Assembly: GCA_964542255.1 (NCBI GenBank)
Contig: CAZITV010000013.1
Location: 1 to 31,871, forward strand
DNA length: 31,871 bases
Reading direction: 5' to 3'
Source: CAYMSF01 sp964542255
GTDB lineage: Bacteria; Verrucomicrobiota; Lentisphaeria; Victivallales; Victivallaceae
A model generated the notes under the pieces. It did not search any database and had not been told where the DNA came from. It saw only the letters and a program-made list of their open reading frames with translations. The position numbers were made by a program, and so were the translations under genes. Below, in pieces: positions 7,681 to 16,775 of the stretch. How positions within the stretch are numbered: position 1 is the stretch's first letter; every line of letters starts with the position of its first letter.

Positions 7681-9501
7681 ATGCAGGAAATTAGAAATAT
7701 CGCGATTATCGCACATGTTGACCACGGCAAGACTACTTTGGTTGACGAGATTATTAAGCAGGCCAAACTTTTTCGCGCTAACCAAGAGTTTCATGAGTGC
7801 TTTTTGGACAGCAATGACTTAGAGCGCGAACGCGGCATTACAATTCTTGCAAAAAATATCAGTGTGCGTTATCACGATGTCAAGATTAATATTATTGACA
7901 CTCCAGGACACAGTGATTTCGGTGGTCAGGTTGAACGTGTTTTAAAGCTTGCAGATGGTGTTTTATTGCTGGTTGATGCCGCAGAGGGACCAATGCCGCA
8001 AACACGCTTCGTGCTAGATAAAGCGTTACAGCTAAAATTAAAGCCGATTGTTGTTATTAATAAGATTGATAAGCCCGATGCACGTCCTAAAGAGGTTCAT
8101 GACAAGGTTTTTGATTTATTCTGTGAACTTGATGCTTCAGAAGACCAGTTAGACTTCCCACTGCTATACGCCAGTGGTCGTTCCGGCTGGGCTGTCAATG
8201 ATTTAAAAGACGAACGCACCTCAATTTTTCCATTAATGGATGCAATTTTAAAATATATCCCGGCACCTGATGTTCGTCAGGGCCCAATACAGATGCAAGT
8301 GGCCACGCTTGATTATTCAGATTATGTCGGCAGAATCGGTATCGGGCGCGTCTATCGGGGTGATTTAACACTTGGTCGTCAGCTCGTAATTATTAAACGT
8401 GACGGCACGGTAAAACCGGCGCAAATTAAACAGCTATTTGTCTTTGATGGATTGGACCGCAAGGATGTTTCAGAAGTTGCCTGTGGAGACCTTTGTGGTA
8501 TAGTCGGGATTACTGATATTGACATCAGCGACACTATTACAGACGCAGATACGCCAGAAGCGTTGCCGCAGATCAGCATTGATGAACCTACTGTATCTAT
8601 GGCTTTCAAAGTCAACGATTCACCGTTTTATGGCAAGGAAGGTAAGTTCGTCAGTAGCCGGCATCTCCGTGAACGATTATTTAAAGAAGTCGAACGTGAT
8701 GTGGCTTTGCGTGTTGAGGATACCGGAACTGACTCATTTAAGGTCAGCGGTCGCGGTGTGTTGCACTTGTCTATATTGATTGAGACAATGCGGCGTGAGG
8801 GCTACGAAATGTCAGTTTCCCGGCCACATGTTATTTGTAAGGTAATTGATGGCGTCAAGCATGAGCCGTTGGAAATTCTTTCGGTTGATGTGCCGGATGA
8901 ATATGCCGGCAGAATAATTGAATTGGTGGGACAACGCAAGGGTGAAATGATTCATATGGAGTCGCGCGGAGTTCGTCAGCTGGTTGAATTTCATATCCCG
9001 ACGCGTGGATTAATCGGTTTGCGCAGCCGTGCGCTGACTTCCAGCGCCGGGGAGGCCATAGTTTCACATCGTTTTATCTCTTATACTCCCCATAAAGGCG
9101 ATATTCCTCATCGTAATAACGGTACACTAGTTAGTATGGCACAAGGCCGTGCAGTACCATTTGCGATTGACGGACTTCAATTGCGCGGGACTTTTATCAT
9201 TGAACCTGGTGATGACTGCTACGAAGGCATGATTGTTGGTGAACATTGCAAGGAAGGTGATTTGGTGGTAAATGTTCAACGTGCCAAACAATTGACTAAT
9301 ATGCGTGCAGCTGGTTCTGACCGTAATATGAAAATTGCTCCTGCCAAAAAAATTAGCTTAGAGCAGGCACTGGAATATATCGAGGATGATGAACTTGTTG
9401 AAGTCACTCCGGCGAATATCCGATTACGAAAATTATATTTGAGTGAACTCGAGCGCAAACGCACTCGTAGTAAAAAGCTTCAGGATAATAGCGAAGATTG
9501 A
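7681..9501 (+). CDS. typA: ribosome-associated GTPase TypA/BipA
   Basis: TypA/BipA is an EF-G-like GTPase that binds the 70S ribosome and helps 50S assembly, mainly at low temperature or under stress. The 606-aa protein matches the family's usual length. The G domain has AHVDHGKT at 11-18, the RERGITI switch region near 49-55, DTPGHSDF at 73-80 and NKID at 126-129. Domain II, the EF-G III and V-like domains and the BipA-specific C-terminal domain follow, with the conserved PTRGLIGLRS segment and RNNGTLVSM. The region before the ATG has no strong ribosome binding site. The gene converges with the Nudix gene about 20 bases downstream. Confidence 0.95.
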   Translation: MQEIRNIAIIAHVDHGKTTLVDEIIKQAKLFRANQEFHECFLDSNDLERERGITILAKNISVRYHDVKINIIDTPGHSDFGGQVERVLKLADGVLLLVDAAEGPMPQTRFVLDKALQLKLKPIVVINKIDKPDARPKEVHDKVFDLFCELDASEDQLDFPLLYASGRSGWAVNDLKDERTSIFPLMDAILKYIPAPDVRQGPIQMQVATLDYSDYVGRIGIGRVYRGDLTLGRQLVIIKRDGTVKPAQIKQLFVFDGLDRKDVSEVACGDLCGIVGITDIDISDTITDADTPEALPQISIDEPTVSMAFKVNDSPFYGKEGKFVSSRHLRERLFKEVERDVALRVEDTGTDSFKVSGRGVLHLSILIETMRREGYEMSVSRPHVICKVIDGVKHEPLEILSVDVPDEYAGRIIELVGQRKGEMIHMESRGVRQLVEFHIPTRGLIGLRSRALTSSAGEAIVSHRFISYTPHKGDIPHRNNGTLVSMAQGRAVPFAIDGLQLRGTFIIEPGDDCYEGMIVGEHCKEGDLVVNVQRAKQLTNMRAAGSDRNMKIAPAKKISLEQALEYIEDDELVEVTPANIRLRKLYLSELERKRTRSKKLQDNSED

Positions 9502-9521
9502 TGGACCACGCGCTAACCGTG

Positions 9522-9998
9522 CTACCATAAGGCGTCAATTATTTGATTGGCCTGGTACTCTTCCAGACGTCTCAGCGTTGCCGGCGATGTGTCAGCGGGC
9601 AGGGCATCAACAGGAAAGAACTGGCAATATTTGATTTCCCATCCAGGGACACAGGATTTTCCGGTAACTTCGGCTGTAAATAGAATTATAGTATCATTTT
9701 TGTATTCAGTGAAGTTTGAGTATACTCCCATAAACCTGCATTTAGATATGGACACCCCCGTTTCTTCTGCCAATTCCCGGATGGCTGCAGCTCTTGGAGT
9801 TTCCATTTTATTTACTTTTCCTCCGGGCAGACTCCAGCGTGAACTATAACGTGTTTTGACCAATAGTACTTGCTGACTATCAAATAACAGCATTTTAACA
9901 CCAATTGTTGTAGGGCGAAGAATTTTCCATAATTGTTTTCTGGAAAAATGGGCAACTGGCAGCAAAATATCAAGTATCATATCTTTAATTAAGTGCAT
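9522..9998 (-). CDS. Nudix hydrolase
   Basis: Nudix enzymes cleave nucleoside diphosphates linked to another group, often clearing damaged or surplus nucleotides. This 158-aa protein has an intact Nudix box at residues 60-82: Gly60, Glu66 after five residues, then RELAEETGV with both catalytic glutamates. The segment SLPGG just before it and the strand VKMLLFDSQQVLLVKTRY are typical of the fold. A short hydrophobic N-terminal helix (residues 3-17) is an unusual addition and might associate with the membrane. It lies 20 bases after riboflavin synthase, so the two are probably cotranscribed. The substrate cannot be predicted; a flavin-related nucleotide would be a guess from the neighbour. Confidence 0.85.
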   Translation of the reverse strand: MHLIKDMILDILLPVAHFSRKQLWKILRPTTIGVKMLLFDSQQVLLVKTRYSSRWSLPGGKVNKMETPRAAAIRELAEETGVSISKCRFMGVYSNFTEYKNDTIILFTAEVTGKSCVPGWEIKYCQFFPVDALPADTSPATLRRLEEYQANQIIDALW

Positions 9999-10018
9999 AG
10001 CGCTATCCTGTTGCGGTA

Positions 10019-10663
10019 TTATTGCCAGCCAGCTTGTTTAAGTTTGTCAATCGTTAAATTAGATACTACGGCTGTGCCTGAAACTAGATATTTCTGTACA
10101 TATTTACCTAAAAGATCTGTTTCCAAATTTACCACATCGTTTTTACTGCGGGATATCAGCGCGGTTTCACGGAGGGTCACTGGAATAATGCAAACAGTAA
10201 AATTACTATTAGTTAGTTTAGCGATGGTAAGAGATATGCCATCAATGGCAATACTGCCTTTCTCCACCAGCAGACCGTCAATTCCTTCAGGAATCGTTAC
10301 GGTAAATTGGAAGTCATTTTCAGTTTGCAATGAGTTTAAAATTACAGCAGTTGCGTCAATATGACCAGTTACTAAATGTCCGCCTAATCTGTCACCTAAG
10401 CGTAACGCACGTTCTAGATTTACTACTCCACCAATTGGAATTTTGCCTAAATTGGTGCGCTGAAAAGTTTCTGCTAAACAATGAAACTCTAAATCACCAT
10501 TTGACAATACTTGTTCAAGAGTTAGGCAGGCGCCATTGACTGCGATGCTTTCACCGTAAGCCAGGTCAGTAAATTTTTTTTTGCTTGAAATAACCAGTTT
10601 TCCGGTTTTTCCACCGGTTCTTGCCTTGATAACTCCAATGCTTTCGATTAGTCCTGTGAACAT
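10019..10663 (-). CDS. ribE: riboflavin synthase alpha subunit
   Basis: Riboflavin synthase dismutates two 6,7-dimethyl-8-ribityllumazines to riboflavin and a pyrimidine. The 214-aa protein is full length with the family's internal duplication. The N-terminal MFTGLIE signature is perfect, and the first barrel has VNGACLTL near 44-51. The second repeat starts around residue 98 with GHLVTGHIDA before it and SIAIDGISLTI as the equivalent of the first repeat's motif. I see no FMN riboswitch in the 110 bases before the start, and no other rib gene is nearby. The Nudix gene follows after 20 bases. Confidence 0.95.
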   Translation of the reverse strand: MFTGLIESIGVIKARTGGKTGKLVISSKKKFTDLAYGESIAVNGACLTLEQVLSNGDLEFHCLAETFQRTNLGKIPIGGVVNLERALRLGDRLGGHLVTGHIDATAVILNSLQTENDFQFTVTIPEGIDGLLVEKGSIAIDGISLTIAKLTNSNFTVCIIPVTLRETALISRSKNDVVNLETDLLGKYVQKYLVSGTAVVSNLTIDKLKQAGWQ

Positions 10664-10773
10664 AAGCGATTCTATTAATTAAGGGATAATATAAAAAAGA
10701 GTTGCAATTACCTCGCTGCCGATTTATATATACTGTTTGCAGAGGGTCGTCTCAAAATAATCTTTACAGCTTC

Positions 10774-12228
10774 TTAGACTTGCTCTGAGTCATCAAAATC
10801 ATCATTATCAGGTGCAATTGAATGCTTGATAATTACCATTGTTTGGTCATCAACAAATGTATCGGGATCGGCAGAAAACTTGTCAACAGCATCAAGAATG
10901 TTGTCTATAGTTGCTTCCGGCTCATCGCCGTTTAGCAATGACTTCTTAAATTCTTCCTGCAGACGGGCAACGCCAAACTCCTCACCTTTACTGTTAATTA
11001 CTTCGGTTATGCCGTCAGTAAACAACAGCAATCCCATGCCTTCAGCAAAGCATAAACAGATTGAATCATACTTTGACATTTCGCATGGAAAAATTCCCAA
11101 AGCGGTACCATCAGGATAAATTTTCCTGATATGCCCGTGAACAAAAGTTATTAATTCTGTGTGTCCGGCTCGGGCATATTCGATTAAAGAATTTCGCCGG
11201 TCGAGCAAACAGCACGCCAAAGTTACAAAACGCTCCTCATCTGTGTCACGGTAAAGGTTTTTATTCAATTCCATCATCAACGCCTCTACCGTGGTGAAAT
11301 GTTCCACCAGAGAACGGATAAAACTACGAGTCATTGCCATTAGCATACACGCCGGGATACCTTTGCCGCAGGCGTCAGCAATAACAACCAGCAGGCGATT
11401 CTCATCAATCATAATAAAATCATAGAAGTCACCGCTGACCTCTTTTGAGGAGCGGGTGTGCGCATGTATATGGAAAGGGTATGTATCAGGAAATTCTTCC
11501 GGCAACAAAGATGCCTGTAATTGCCTGGCGAATTCCACTTCTTGGGAAAGTCGCTGCTGCTCTTTGCTGTCTTTATATGAACGATACATTTTGTACGAAA
11601 TTACTACTTGTGGGCAAATAGAACGCAGACGACTGAATTGCTCCGGCGCAAAAACACCAAGGTGACGGTTGTTGACAACGCATACAATTCCAATTAATAC
11701 TGCATCTTCAATCATCGGCACAAGCATCATTGACGTGACCTTGTTACCCTTGAATTGTCCCATGCCGGAAGTGTGTTCAGTATCAGTTATCAACATTGGT
11801 TCTCTAGCTGCCGCCGCCTCGCCTATAATACCTTCTCCCAATCTAAATTTTTCTTTGTGCAGCAATTCGAGAATATATTTTGGTTTTGTCGTTGAGTACT
11901 GGCTGATATTATGAACAAGGGGGAATGCGCCTGATACTCCTTCTGCCCGTAAATAGTCGTCATGTAATTCAAAGATACAAACTGATTCAGCTTCAACCAT
12001 ATCTGCAATATAGCGGGCTGTTGCATTCATCGGGTTATCATTCTCGTCTATAACTTCCAAGCTTTTGCAGAATAGACCGAAAAAATTGGTGGATTCAGCT
12101 TTTTGATGGGCAAGCTCTTTGCAGCGGCATTCAATACGTTTATTTTTTTCCTGTAAATAAAAACAGAGGAAAATTACAAAAACTGCGCAGAGTACAAATA
12201 CCAAAATTGTAGTTAGTGAAATAAACAT
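10774..12228 (-). CDS. membrane-anchored GAF-PP2C (SpoIIE/RsbU-type) serine phosphatase
   Basis: The 484-aa protein has one membrane helix (residues 4-25), a short charged linker helix, a GAF sensor domain (about 60-215) and a PP2C_SIG/SpoIIE phosphatase domain (about 245-470). The linker VEFARQLQASLLPEEFP before the phosphatase is typical of RsbU-like enzymes. Metal-binding motifs are intact: EVSGDFYDF (Asp267), IADACGKGIPA (Asp285), FTDGITE (Asp405) and DDQT (460-463). Such enzymes usually dephosphorylate an anti-sigma-factor antagonist (STAS protein) and so release a sigma factor when the GAF domain senses its ligand. No recognisable STAS or anti-sigma gene adjoins it, so its partner is unknown. 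No strong ribosome binding site precedes the ATG. It appears to be transcribed alone. Confidence 0.88.
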   Translation of the reverse strand: MFISLTTILVFVLCAVFVIFLCFYLQEKNKRIECRCKELAHQKAESTNFFGLFCKSLEVIDENDNPMNATARYIADMVEAESVCIFELHDDYLRAEGVSGAFPLVHNISQYSTTKPKYILELLHKEKFRLGEGIIGEAAAAREPMLITDTEHTSGMGQFKGNKVTSMMLVPMIEDAVLIGIVCVVNNRHLGVFAPEQFSRLRSICPQVVISYKMYRSYKDSKEQQRLSQEVEFARQLQASLLPEEFPDTYPFHIHAHTRSSKEVSGDFYDFIMIDENRLLVVIADACGKGIPACMLMAMTRSFIRSLVEHFTTVEALMMELNKNLYRDTDEERFVTLACCLLDRRNSLIEYARAGHTELITFVHGHIRKIYPDGTALGIFPCEMSKYDSICLCFAEGMGLLLFTDGITEVINSKGEEFGVARLQEEFKKSLLNGDEPEATIDNILDAVDKFSADPDTFVDDQTMVIIKHSIAPDNDDFDDSEQV

Positions 12229-12456
12229 AGTTAAAATATATAAATCTATTGTTCCATCAATATAATAGCTTTAAAATTGTTTCATACGATATTATAATCT
12301 GTAAAATACGGAATAGTATAAATCTGTCTTGTTTTTTATATTTTGCAAATCAAGTAGTTGGCAAATAAAGAAATCTTTAATATTAATTTCGAATGCCGCT
12401 CCACACTTAAGCAAATCTTCCCGTAACTACCCAACTCTTTCATGTTAAGAAGACAC

Positions 12457-13641
12457 TTATTTCTTTATGTTTTTCATAAATAATGCTATTTTTTCAAGCG
12501 CCCGTAAAATGTTCTCGGTAGATGATGCATAACAGCACCGCACAAACCCTTCGCCTGATTCGCCAAATGCTGTACCAGGTACAACTGCAACTTTTTGTTC
12601 TAACAGTAACCTTGAGGCAAATTCTTTTGAAGTTAGACCGGTTCCACTGATTTTGGGAAAAACATAGAACGCACCATGGGGCAGGAGGCAAGGCAGTCCC
12701 AATTCATTTAGACCGCGTACTATCAAATTGCGGCGTTCGCAGTATTCTTGTCTCATCGCCTCCATTGCAGGGATTCCATTCCGTAACGCTTCAATTGCAG
12801 CTTCTTGCGCAGTAATCGAGGCGCATAACATGCTGTACTGATGAATTTTCATCATCGCGTCAATAATATCAGATGGTCCGCAGGCATAGCCAATTCTATA
12901 CCCGGTCATAGCAAATGCTTTAGAGAAACCATGAAGAAAAAGCGTTCGGTCACGCATTCCCGGCAGCGAAGCGATGGAAGGTAATCTCTTTTCATAACTA
13001 AGTTCAGAGTAGATTTCATCGCTTATAACCAGCAAATTATGTTTAACCGCGATTTTGGCTATTTCCTGCATTTGTTTTGCATTGAGTGTTGCTCCGGTAG
13101 GGTTACACGGGAAATTTAGCAATAATAGTTTTGTTTTTGGTGTAATTTTGCTCAAAATTGCCTTTGGGTCAACCGCGAACTCATTTTTTTCAGTTGTCTC
13201 CACAGGCACCGGGATACCAAATGCCATTTTGATTTCTGACGCATAAGAGACATAGCATGGTTCATGGTATATGACTTCATCTCCGGGGTTAACAATAGCG
13301 CGGATAGCCAAATCTAACGCTTCGCTGACCCCTACTGTAATAATACATTCGTTTTGCGGCCGATATTCCACTCCATAATTTTTCGTCACATATTTGCAAA
13401 CTTCACTTCGTAAAGACATTAAGCCCAGGTTAGATGTATAACTAGTATGTCCTTTTTCCAAGGAATAAATGGTTGCCTCGCGGATATTCCACGGGGTGAC
13501 GAAATCAGGTTCACCAATGCCTAATGAAATGACATTACTCATTGAATTAACTAATTCAAAAAAGTCACGAATGCCGCTTTTGGGTAATGCTGCGATGTGA
13601 TTTGCTACCCTGCTGTCAGGGCGAGATTTTGAGCTTTTCAT
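12457..13641 (-). CDS. PLP-dependent aminotransferase class I/II
   Basis: This 394-aa fold-type I aminotransferase moves amino groups between an amino acid and a 2-oxo acid. The expected residues are present: Asn180 in FPCNPTG, Asp208 in the VISDEIY motif, the Schiff-base lysine Lys241 in GFSKAFAMTG, and Arg249 in RIGY. The N-terminal ISLGIGEPDF segment is typical of aspartate/alanine-type enzymes. The start overlaps the Lrp/AsnC gene by 26 bases. A paired Lrp-type regulator suggests control by an amino acid that the enzyme makes or uses. The substrate is not determinable; aspartate, an aromatic or a branched-chain amino acid are all possible. It is the last gene of the icd run. Confidence 0.88.
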   Translation of the reverse strand: MKSSKSRPDSRVANHIAALPKSGIRDFFELVNSMSNVISLGIGEPDFVTPWNIREATIYSLEKGHTSYTSNLGLMSLRSEVCKYVTKNYGVEYRPQNECIITVGVSEALDLAIRAIVNPGDEVIYHEPCYVSYASEIKMAFGIPVPVETTEKNEFAVDPKAILSKITPKTKLLLLNFPCNPTGATLNAKQMQEIAKIAVKHNLLVISDEIYSELSYEKRLPSIASLPGMRDRTLFLHGFSKAFAMTGYRIGYACGPSDIIDAMMKIHQYSMLCASITAQEAAIEALRNGIPAMEAMRQEYCERRNLIVRGLNELGLPCLLPHGAFYVFPKISGTGLTSKEFASRLLLEQKVAVVPGTAFGESGEGFVRCCYASSTENILRALEKIALFMKNIKK

Positions 13642-14110
13642 ATTCTTCCTCGTTATCCATAATCCTGCCGGATTCTTTATATTTTTTTAATAAAAAAGTT
13701 GTTGATGTCGAAATTACGCCTTCGATAGTCGCCAGTCTGCCTGAAACAAACGATGCGATATTATTAAGAGAATTGCCTTTTACCTCTATACTTAAATCGT
13801 ATCTCCCGGAGACTAAATAGAGATTAGTTACCTCCGGGAATCGGGCAATACGCTTGGCAATTCTATCAAATCCACCTTCACGTTCTGGGGTAATTTTCAC
13901 TTCAATCAAGGCGCGAACGACTGTTGTTCCATACAATTCTTCGTCATCAATAATTGCTCGATAACCTTTGATTACTTTGTTGTTTTCGAGTAATTGTATA
14001 GTTTTTGCTACTTTTACTTCATCGCTTCCAACTCTGGCCGCTATTTCTGCCGTGGTCATTCTGCCGTTTTCGGCGAGTAGCGCAATAATTTTCTTTTTCA
14101 TGCTTGCCAC
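13616..14110 (-). CDS. Lrp/AsnC family transcriptional regulator
   Basis: The 164-aa protein has an N-terminal winged helix-turn-helix (about 3-50, with TTAEIAARVGSDEVKVAKTIQLL as the reading and recognition helices in part) and a C-terminal RAM/AsnC ligand-binding domain (about 65-145). The RAM domain shows the characteristic pattern VVRALIEVKI and YLVSGRYDLSIEVKG. Lrp/AsnC proteins form octamers that bind amino acids and control transport or metabolism genes. Its end overlaps the start of the aminotransferase gene, which is therefore the most likely target, and it begins three bases after cdsA. The tail after residue 145 is charged and longer than usual. Confidence 0.88.
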   Translation of the reverse strand: MASMKKKIIALLAENGRMTTAEIAARVGSDEVKVAKTIQLLENNKVIKGYRAIIDDEELYGTTVVRALIEVKITPEREGGFDRIAKRIARFPEVTNLYLVSGRYDLSIEVKGNSLNNIASFVSGRLATIEGVISTSTTFLLKKYKESGRIMDNEEEYEKLKISP

Positions 14111-14113
14111 CTT

Positions 14114-14947
14114 TTAAATATTATAAATGAATTTGATATAGACATAAACAAAAAATAACGGAGCATTTAATATCAGGCTGTCGAGAAAATCAAATACGCC
14201 GCCCATGCCGGGAATTAAGTTTCCCGAATCCTTTACATTACAAGTTCTTTTTAATACCGACTCTGTTAAGTCTCCGCAGAATCCGCCCCAAAACAGGACT
14301 ATGCCGATAATCACGGCATGGGGAATAGTTAGTGGAAACTCTTCAAAAACGATAAATACTGGAAGTAGGCTTACCGCAATCGAAAATATCATGCCGCCAA
14401 CCGTGCCTTCCCAAGATTTCTTCGGACTAATATTCGGAACTATTTTATGATTGTTACCTTTCAGTATAATATTAGATAGTGTGCCGACAATATACGCGCC
14501 AGTGTCGCCAGATTTAGTGACTAAAATCATATACAGCAGTGCCAGTGGACTGAGTAATTGATATATCCCAACCATAAAACTTAATGGCAATGCTACTAAG
14601 CACAAAACGCCCATAGAGACTATGACTTTGCCAATATGCTGTTGCCGTTGTTGGACAAATAAAACACTCAGCCATAAACTTAACAAGTAACATACCAGAA
14701 CCGGTAATAATCCAGGCGGATAGACCAGCATTAATAAAATACAAATTGCCGCAACAGTTGCCGTATAATATTTAAATCCGTTGTAGTTGATTTTCTCAAG
14801 CATATTAAATGTTTCTAAAATTACAAGAAATGCAGCACTTACGGCAAAAGCACCGAAAATAAATATGGCACTCCAATGTTCAGAAAGCAGAGAATAGCCA
14901 ACAATACTGGTCAAAATTATAAAACTTATGAGTCGTAAATAAAACAT
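14114..14947 (-). CDS. cdsA: phosphatidate cytidylyltransferase (CDP-diacylglycerol synthase)
   Basis: CdsA makes CDP-diacylglycerol from phosphatidate and CTP, the branch point of phospholipid synthesis, in the inner membrane. The 277-aa protein has about seven or eight hydrophobic helices. The C-terminal family signature is recognisable: SVLKRTCNVKDSGNLIPG followed by MGGVFDFLDS near 240-265, with the KR and KD residues that hold nucleotide and metal. Most CdsA proteins have PGHGG at this point and this one has PGMGG, a variant I associate with PVC-type bacteria. It follows uppS after 51 bases, the usual partner order, and precedes the Lrp gene by three. Confidence 0.9.
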   Translation of the reverse strand: MFYLRLISFIILTSIVGYSLLSEHWSAIFIFGAFAVSAAFLVILETFNMLEKINYNGFKYYTATVAAICILLMLVYPPGLLPVLVCYLLSLWLSVLFVQQRQQHIGKVIVSMGVLCLVALPLSFMVGIYQLLSPLALLYMILVTKSGDTGAYIVGTLSNIILKGNNHKIVPNISPKKSWEGTVGGMIFSIAVSLLPVFIVFEEFPLTIPHAVIIGIVLFWGGFCGDLTESVLKRTCNVKDSGNLIPGMGGVFDFLDSLILNAPLFFVYVYIKFIYNI

Positions 14948-14998
14948 TAAATCACCCGTAAACTATTCGAGGAGCATGGTATTTTTATTTTAATAATG

Positions 14999-15712
14999 TT
15001 ATCTTTTGCCAAACCGACGGTTGCGTTTGTAATAGGCATCAACCGCCTGCATAAAAACTTCCCGGTCAAAGTCCGGCCATAATTTGTCTGTAACAAATAA
15101 TTCTGAATATGACAACTGCCAAAGCAAAAAATTGCTGATGCGCAGTTCGCCACTGGTTCTAATCATTAAATCAGGATCCGGAATATCCGGTGCATAAAGA
15201 TAGCGTCTAAACATCGTCTCATCAATCTGATTAACACTTATTTTTTGTTCATTTACATCATTTATTATTTTTTTTGCAGCATCGACGATTTCTGCTCTGC
15301 CGCCATAACTTAATGCCATAATAAGATTGCCGCGTTGATTCCCGGCTGTCAACTTAATTGCTGCTGCTAAATTCTTCTTGACATTTTCTGGCAATTGTTC
15401 AGTTCTGCCGATTGTGCGTAATCTCACTCCGTTCTGCATTAACTCATCAATACGTTCTGTAAGGAAACTGTTGAGCAAATTCATTAAACCTGATACTTCA
15501 AAATTTGGTCGTTTCCAGTTTTCGGTGCTAAAGGCGTATAACGTCAGATATTCCAAATTTATTTCACCTGCTGCTTTAACGATATCGATGACAACATCTG
15601 CACCACGGCGGTGTCCGTCAATACGAGCAACTCCGTGTTGTTCTGCCCAGCGGCCGTTGCCATCCATAATGATAGCAATATGCCGCAATTTTTCTTTATT
15701 CGTTTGAGCCAT
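14999..15712 (-). CDS. uppS: undecaprenyl diphosphate synthase
   Basis: UppS adds cis-isoprene units to farnesyl diphosphate to make the C55 lipid carrier for peptidoglycan and surface polysaccharide. The 237-aa cytoplasmic enzyme has the P-loop-like motif HIAIIMDGNGRWA with catalytic Asp17. It also carries the GHRRGAD motif, YAFSTENWKRP near 60-80, the RTSGELRISNFLLWQ motif near 183-198 and the terminal segment with WPDFDREVF. All are diagnostic of cis-prenyltransferases. Its start overlaps the gmhA-like gene by 17 bases, and cdsA follows, a classic lipid-precursor pair. Confidence 0.95.
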   Translation of the reverse strand: MAQTNKEKLRHIAIIMDGNGRWAEQHGVARIDGHRRGADVVIDIVKAAGEINLEYLTLYAFSTENWKRPNFEVSGLMNLLNSFLTERIDELMQNGVRLRTIGRTEQLPENVKKNLAAAIKLTAGNQRGNLIMALSYGGRAEIVDAAKKIINDVNEQKISVNQIDETMFRRYLYAPDIPDPDLMIRTSGELRISNFLLWQLSYSELFVTDKLWPDFDREVFMQAVDAYYKRNRRFGKR

Positions 15713-16337
15713 AAAAATGTTCCTCGAGCATCAAGCATAATGCATGATAAACCGGGAGATGAAGTTCCTGAATTTTGTAAGTTTCGTTTTCGGGCATTTT
15801 AAGTGCCAGATTAACCATTTTAACGCAGCGTCCGTTACGATTTCCGGTCATCAATATGGTTTTGATGCCCATGGCCGCAGCGACCATCACACAGTTGTAG
15901 ATATTAGCTGAATTACCGCTCGTTGACATAAGTATTACTACGTCACCAGGTTTTCCTAGAACAAATAATTGTTGCGCAAAAATCAAATCCGCGTCAACAT
16001 CGTTGGCAAACGCTGTGATAAAGGCCGGATGGGAAGTTAATGAAATCGCACGCAGTCCGCGCTGCAGTTTACCTGCCAAATTTGCCCCGTCGCTGCCAAA
16101 CTTATTTGAAAAAACTGCATGTAAATCTGAATTAATCGGACGTTTTAGCACAAAACCTTTCAGTAATTCTCCGGCGATATGTTCACAATCTGACGCGCTG
16201 CCACCATTGCCGCAAGCGAATAATGTGCCGCCATTAGTAAAGCTGTCCCGTAATAAGTTAAATGCCTGCTCAATCTCAGTTCTTATAACCTCTAGTGCAG
16301 GATAGCGTAAGAACAAGTTTTCAAAATGTGATGTCAT
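15696..16337 (-). CDS. gmhA: SIS-domain phosphoheptose isomerase, GmhA-like
   Basis: GmhA converts sedoheptulose 7-phosphate to D-glycero-D-manno-heptose 7-phosphate, the first step to lipopolysaccharide heptose. The 213-aa protein has the phosphate-binding loop FACGNGGSASD (residues 40-50) and the second loop LMSTSGNSANI near 136. The zinc-site residues fit GmhA: His53 and Glu57 in HIAGE, and Gln190 and His198 eight residues apart in QELHLPVYH, the same spacing as in the E. coli enzyme. The presence of a heptose-type isomerase supports a Gram-negative envelope. It lies four bases after the GNAT gene and overlaps uppS by 17. DiaA-like regulators share the fold, but the metal-site match favours the isomerase. 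Confidence 0.85.
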   Translation of the reverse strand: MTSHFENLFLRYPALEVIRTEIEQAFNLLRDSFTNGGTLFACGNGGSASDCEHIAGELLKGFVLKRPINSDLHAVFSNKFGSDGANLAGKLQRGLRAISLTSHPAFITAFANDVDADLIFAQQLFVLGKPGDVVILMSTSGNSANIYNCVMVAAAMGIKTILMTGNRNGRCVKMVNLALKMPENETYKIQELHLPVYHALCLMLEEHFYGSNE

Positions 16338-16341
16338 AATC

Positions 16342-16764
16342 TTAACTTTGTGTTGATTTGGTTATTTCCAGGAGCATTGGAATGTGGCGCTCCATCGGCT
16401 TAAAGCCTAGCTCCGCATAAAATGTTTCTGTTCTGGGACAGGCAATTAAGCCTATCCAGTCAATTCCTTTTTGTTTTAAATCGCTGATGACAAAATTTAC
16501 GATCTGTTTGCCGATGCCTTGTCCGCGGTATTCACCTAGTACGGTAACATCTTGAATAAATGCGTCACTAGCACCGTCTGAAACGGCCCGACCCATACCA
16601 ATCATTTTTCCATTGTCAAACGCTCCGGCGAAACAACACGAACCGCTTGCCATTTTTTGAATAAATTTTTCAGCAACATAGTCATCGTGCCACCAGCCTG
16701 CGTCACGGTACAGCTGCTCAACTTCTTCAATTTTTACCACGTCAATTTTTTTGATTTCTATCAT
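16342..16764 (-). CDS. GNAT family N-acetyltransferase
   Basis: GNAT enzymes transfer an acetyl group from acetyl-CoA to an amine. The 140-aa protein has the core motif A, VTVLGEYRGQGIGKQIV near 73-89, whose R-G-Q-G-I-G loop binds the CoA pyrophosphate. The downstream strand IGLIACPRTETFYAELGF near 101-118 corresponds to motif B with the usual tyrosine. It sits between icd (11 bases) and gmhA (four bases), so it is part of the operon. The substrate (protein, metabolite or sugar) cannot be predicted. Confidence 0.85.
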   Translation of the reverse strand: MIEIKKIDVVKIEEVEQLYRDAGWWHDDYVAEKFIQKMASGSCCFAGAFDNGKMIGMGRAVSDGASDAFIQDVTVLGEYRGQGIGKQIVNFVISDLKQKGIDWIGLIACPRTETFYAELGFKPMERHIPMLLEITKSTQS

Positions 16765-16775
16765 TAATTGTATGC

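Noticed and set aside
10684..10715. Terminator for the GAF-PP2C gene (minus strand, GAG/CTC followed by TTTTTT)
   Set aside because: Only three firm pairs with a mismatch inside the stem; the T-run alone is not enough.
10664..10773. FMN riboswitch before riboflavin synthase
   Set aside because: The gap is only 110 bases and shows none of the conserved FMN-element segments.
12229..12456. Gene or RNA in the gap between the aminotransferase and the GAF-PP2C gene
   Set aside because: No frame of note and no strong hairpin; a TATAAT on the minus strand lacks a -35 partner.
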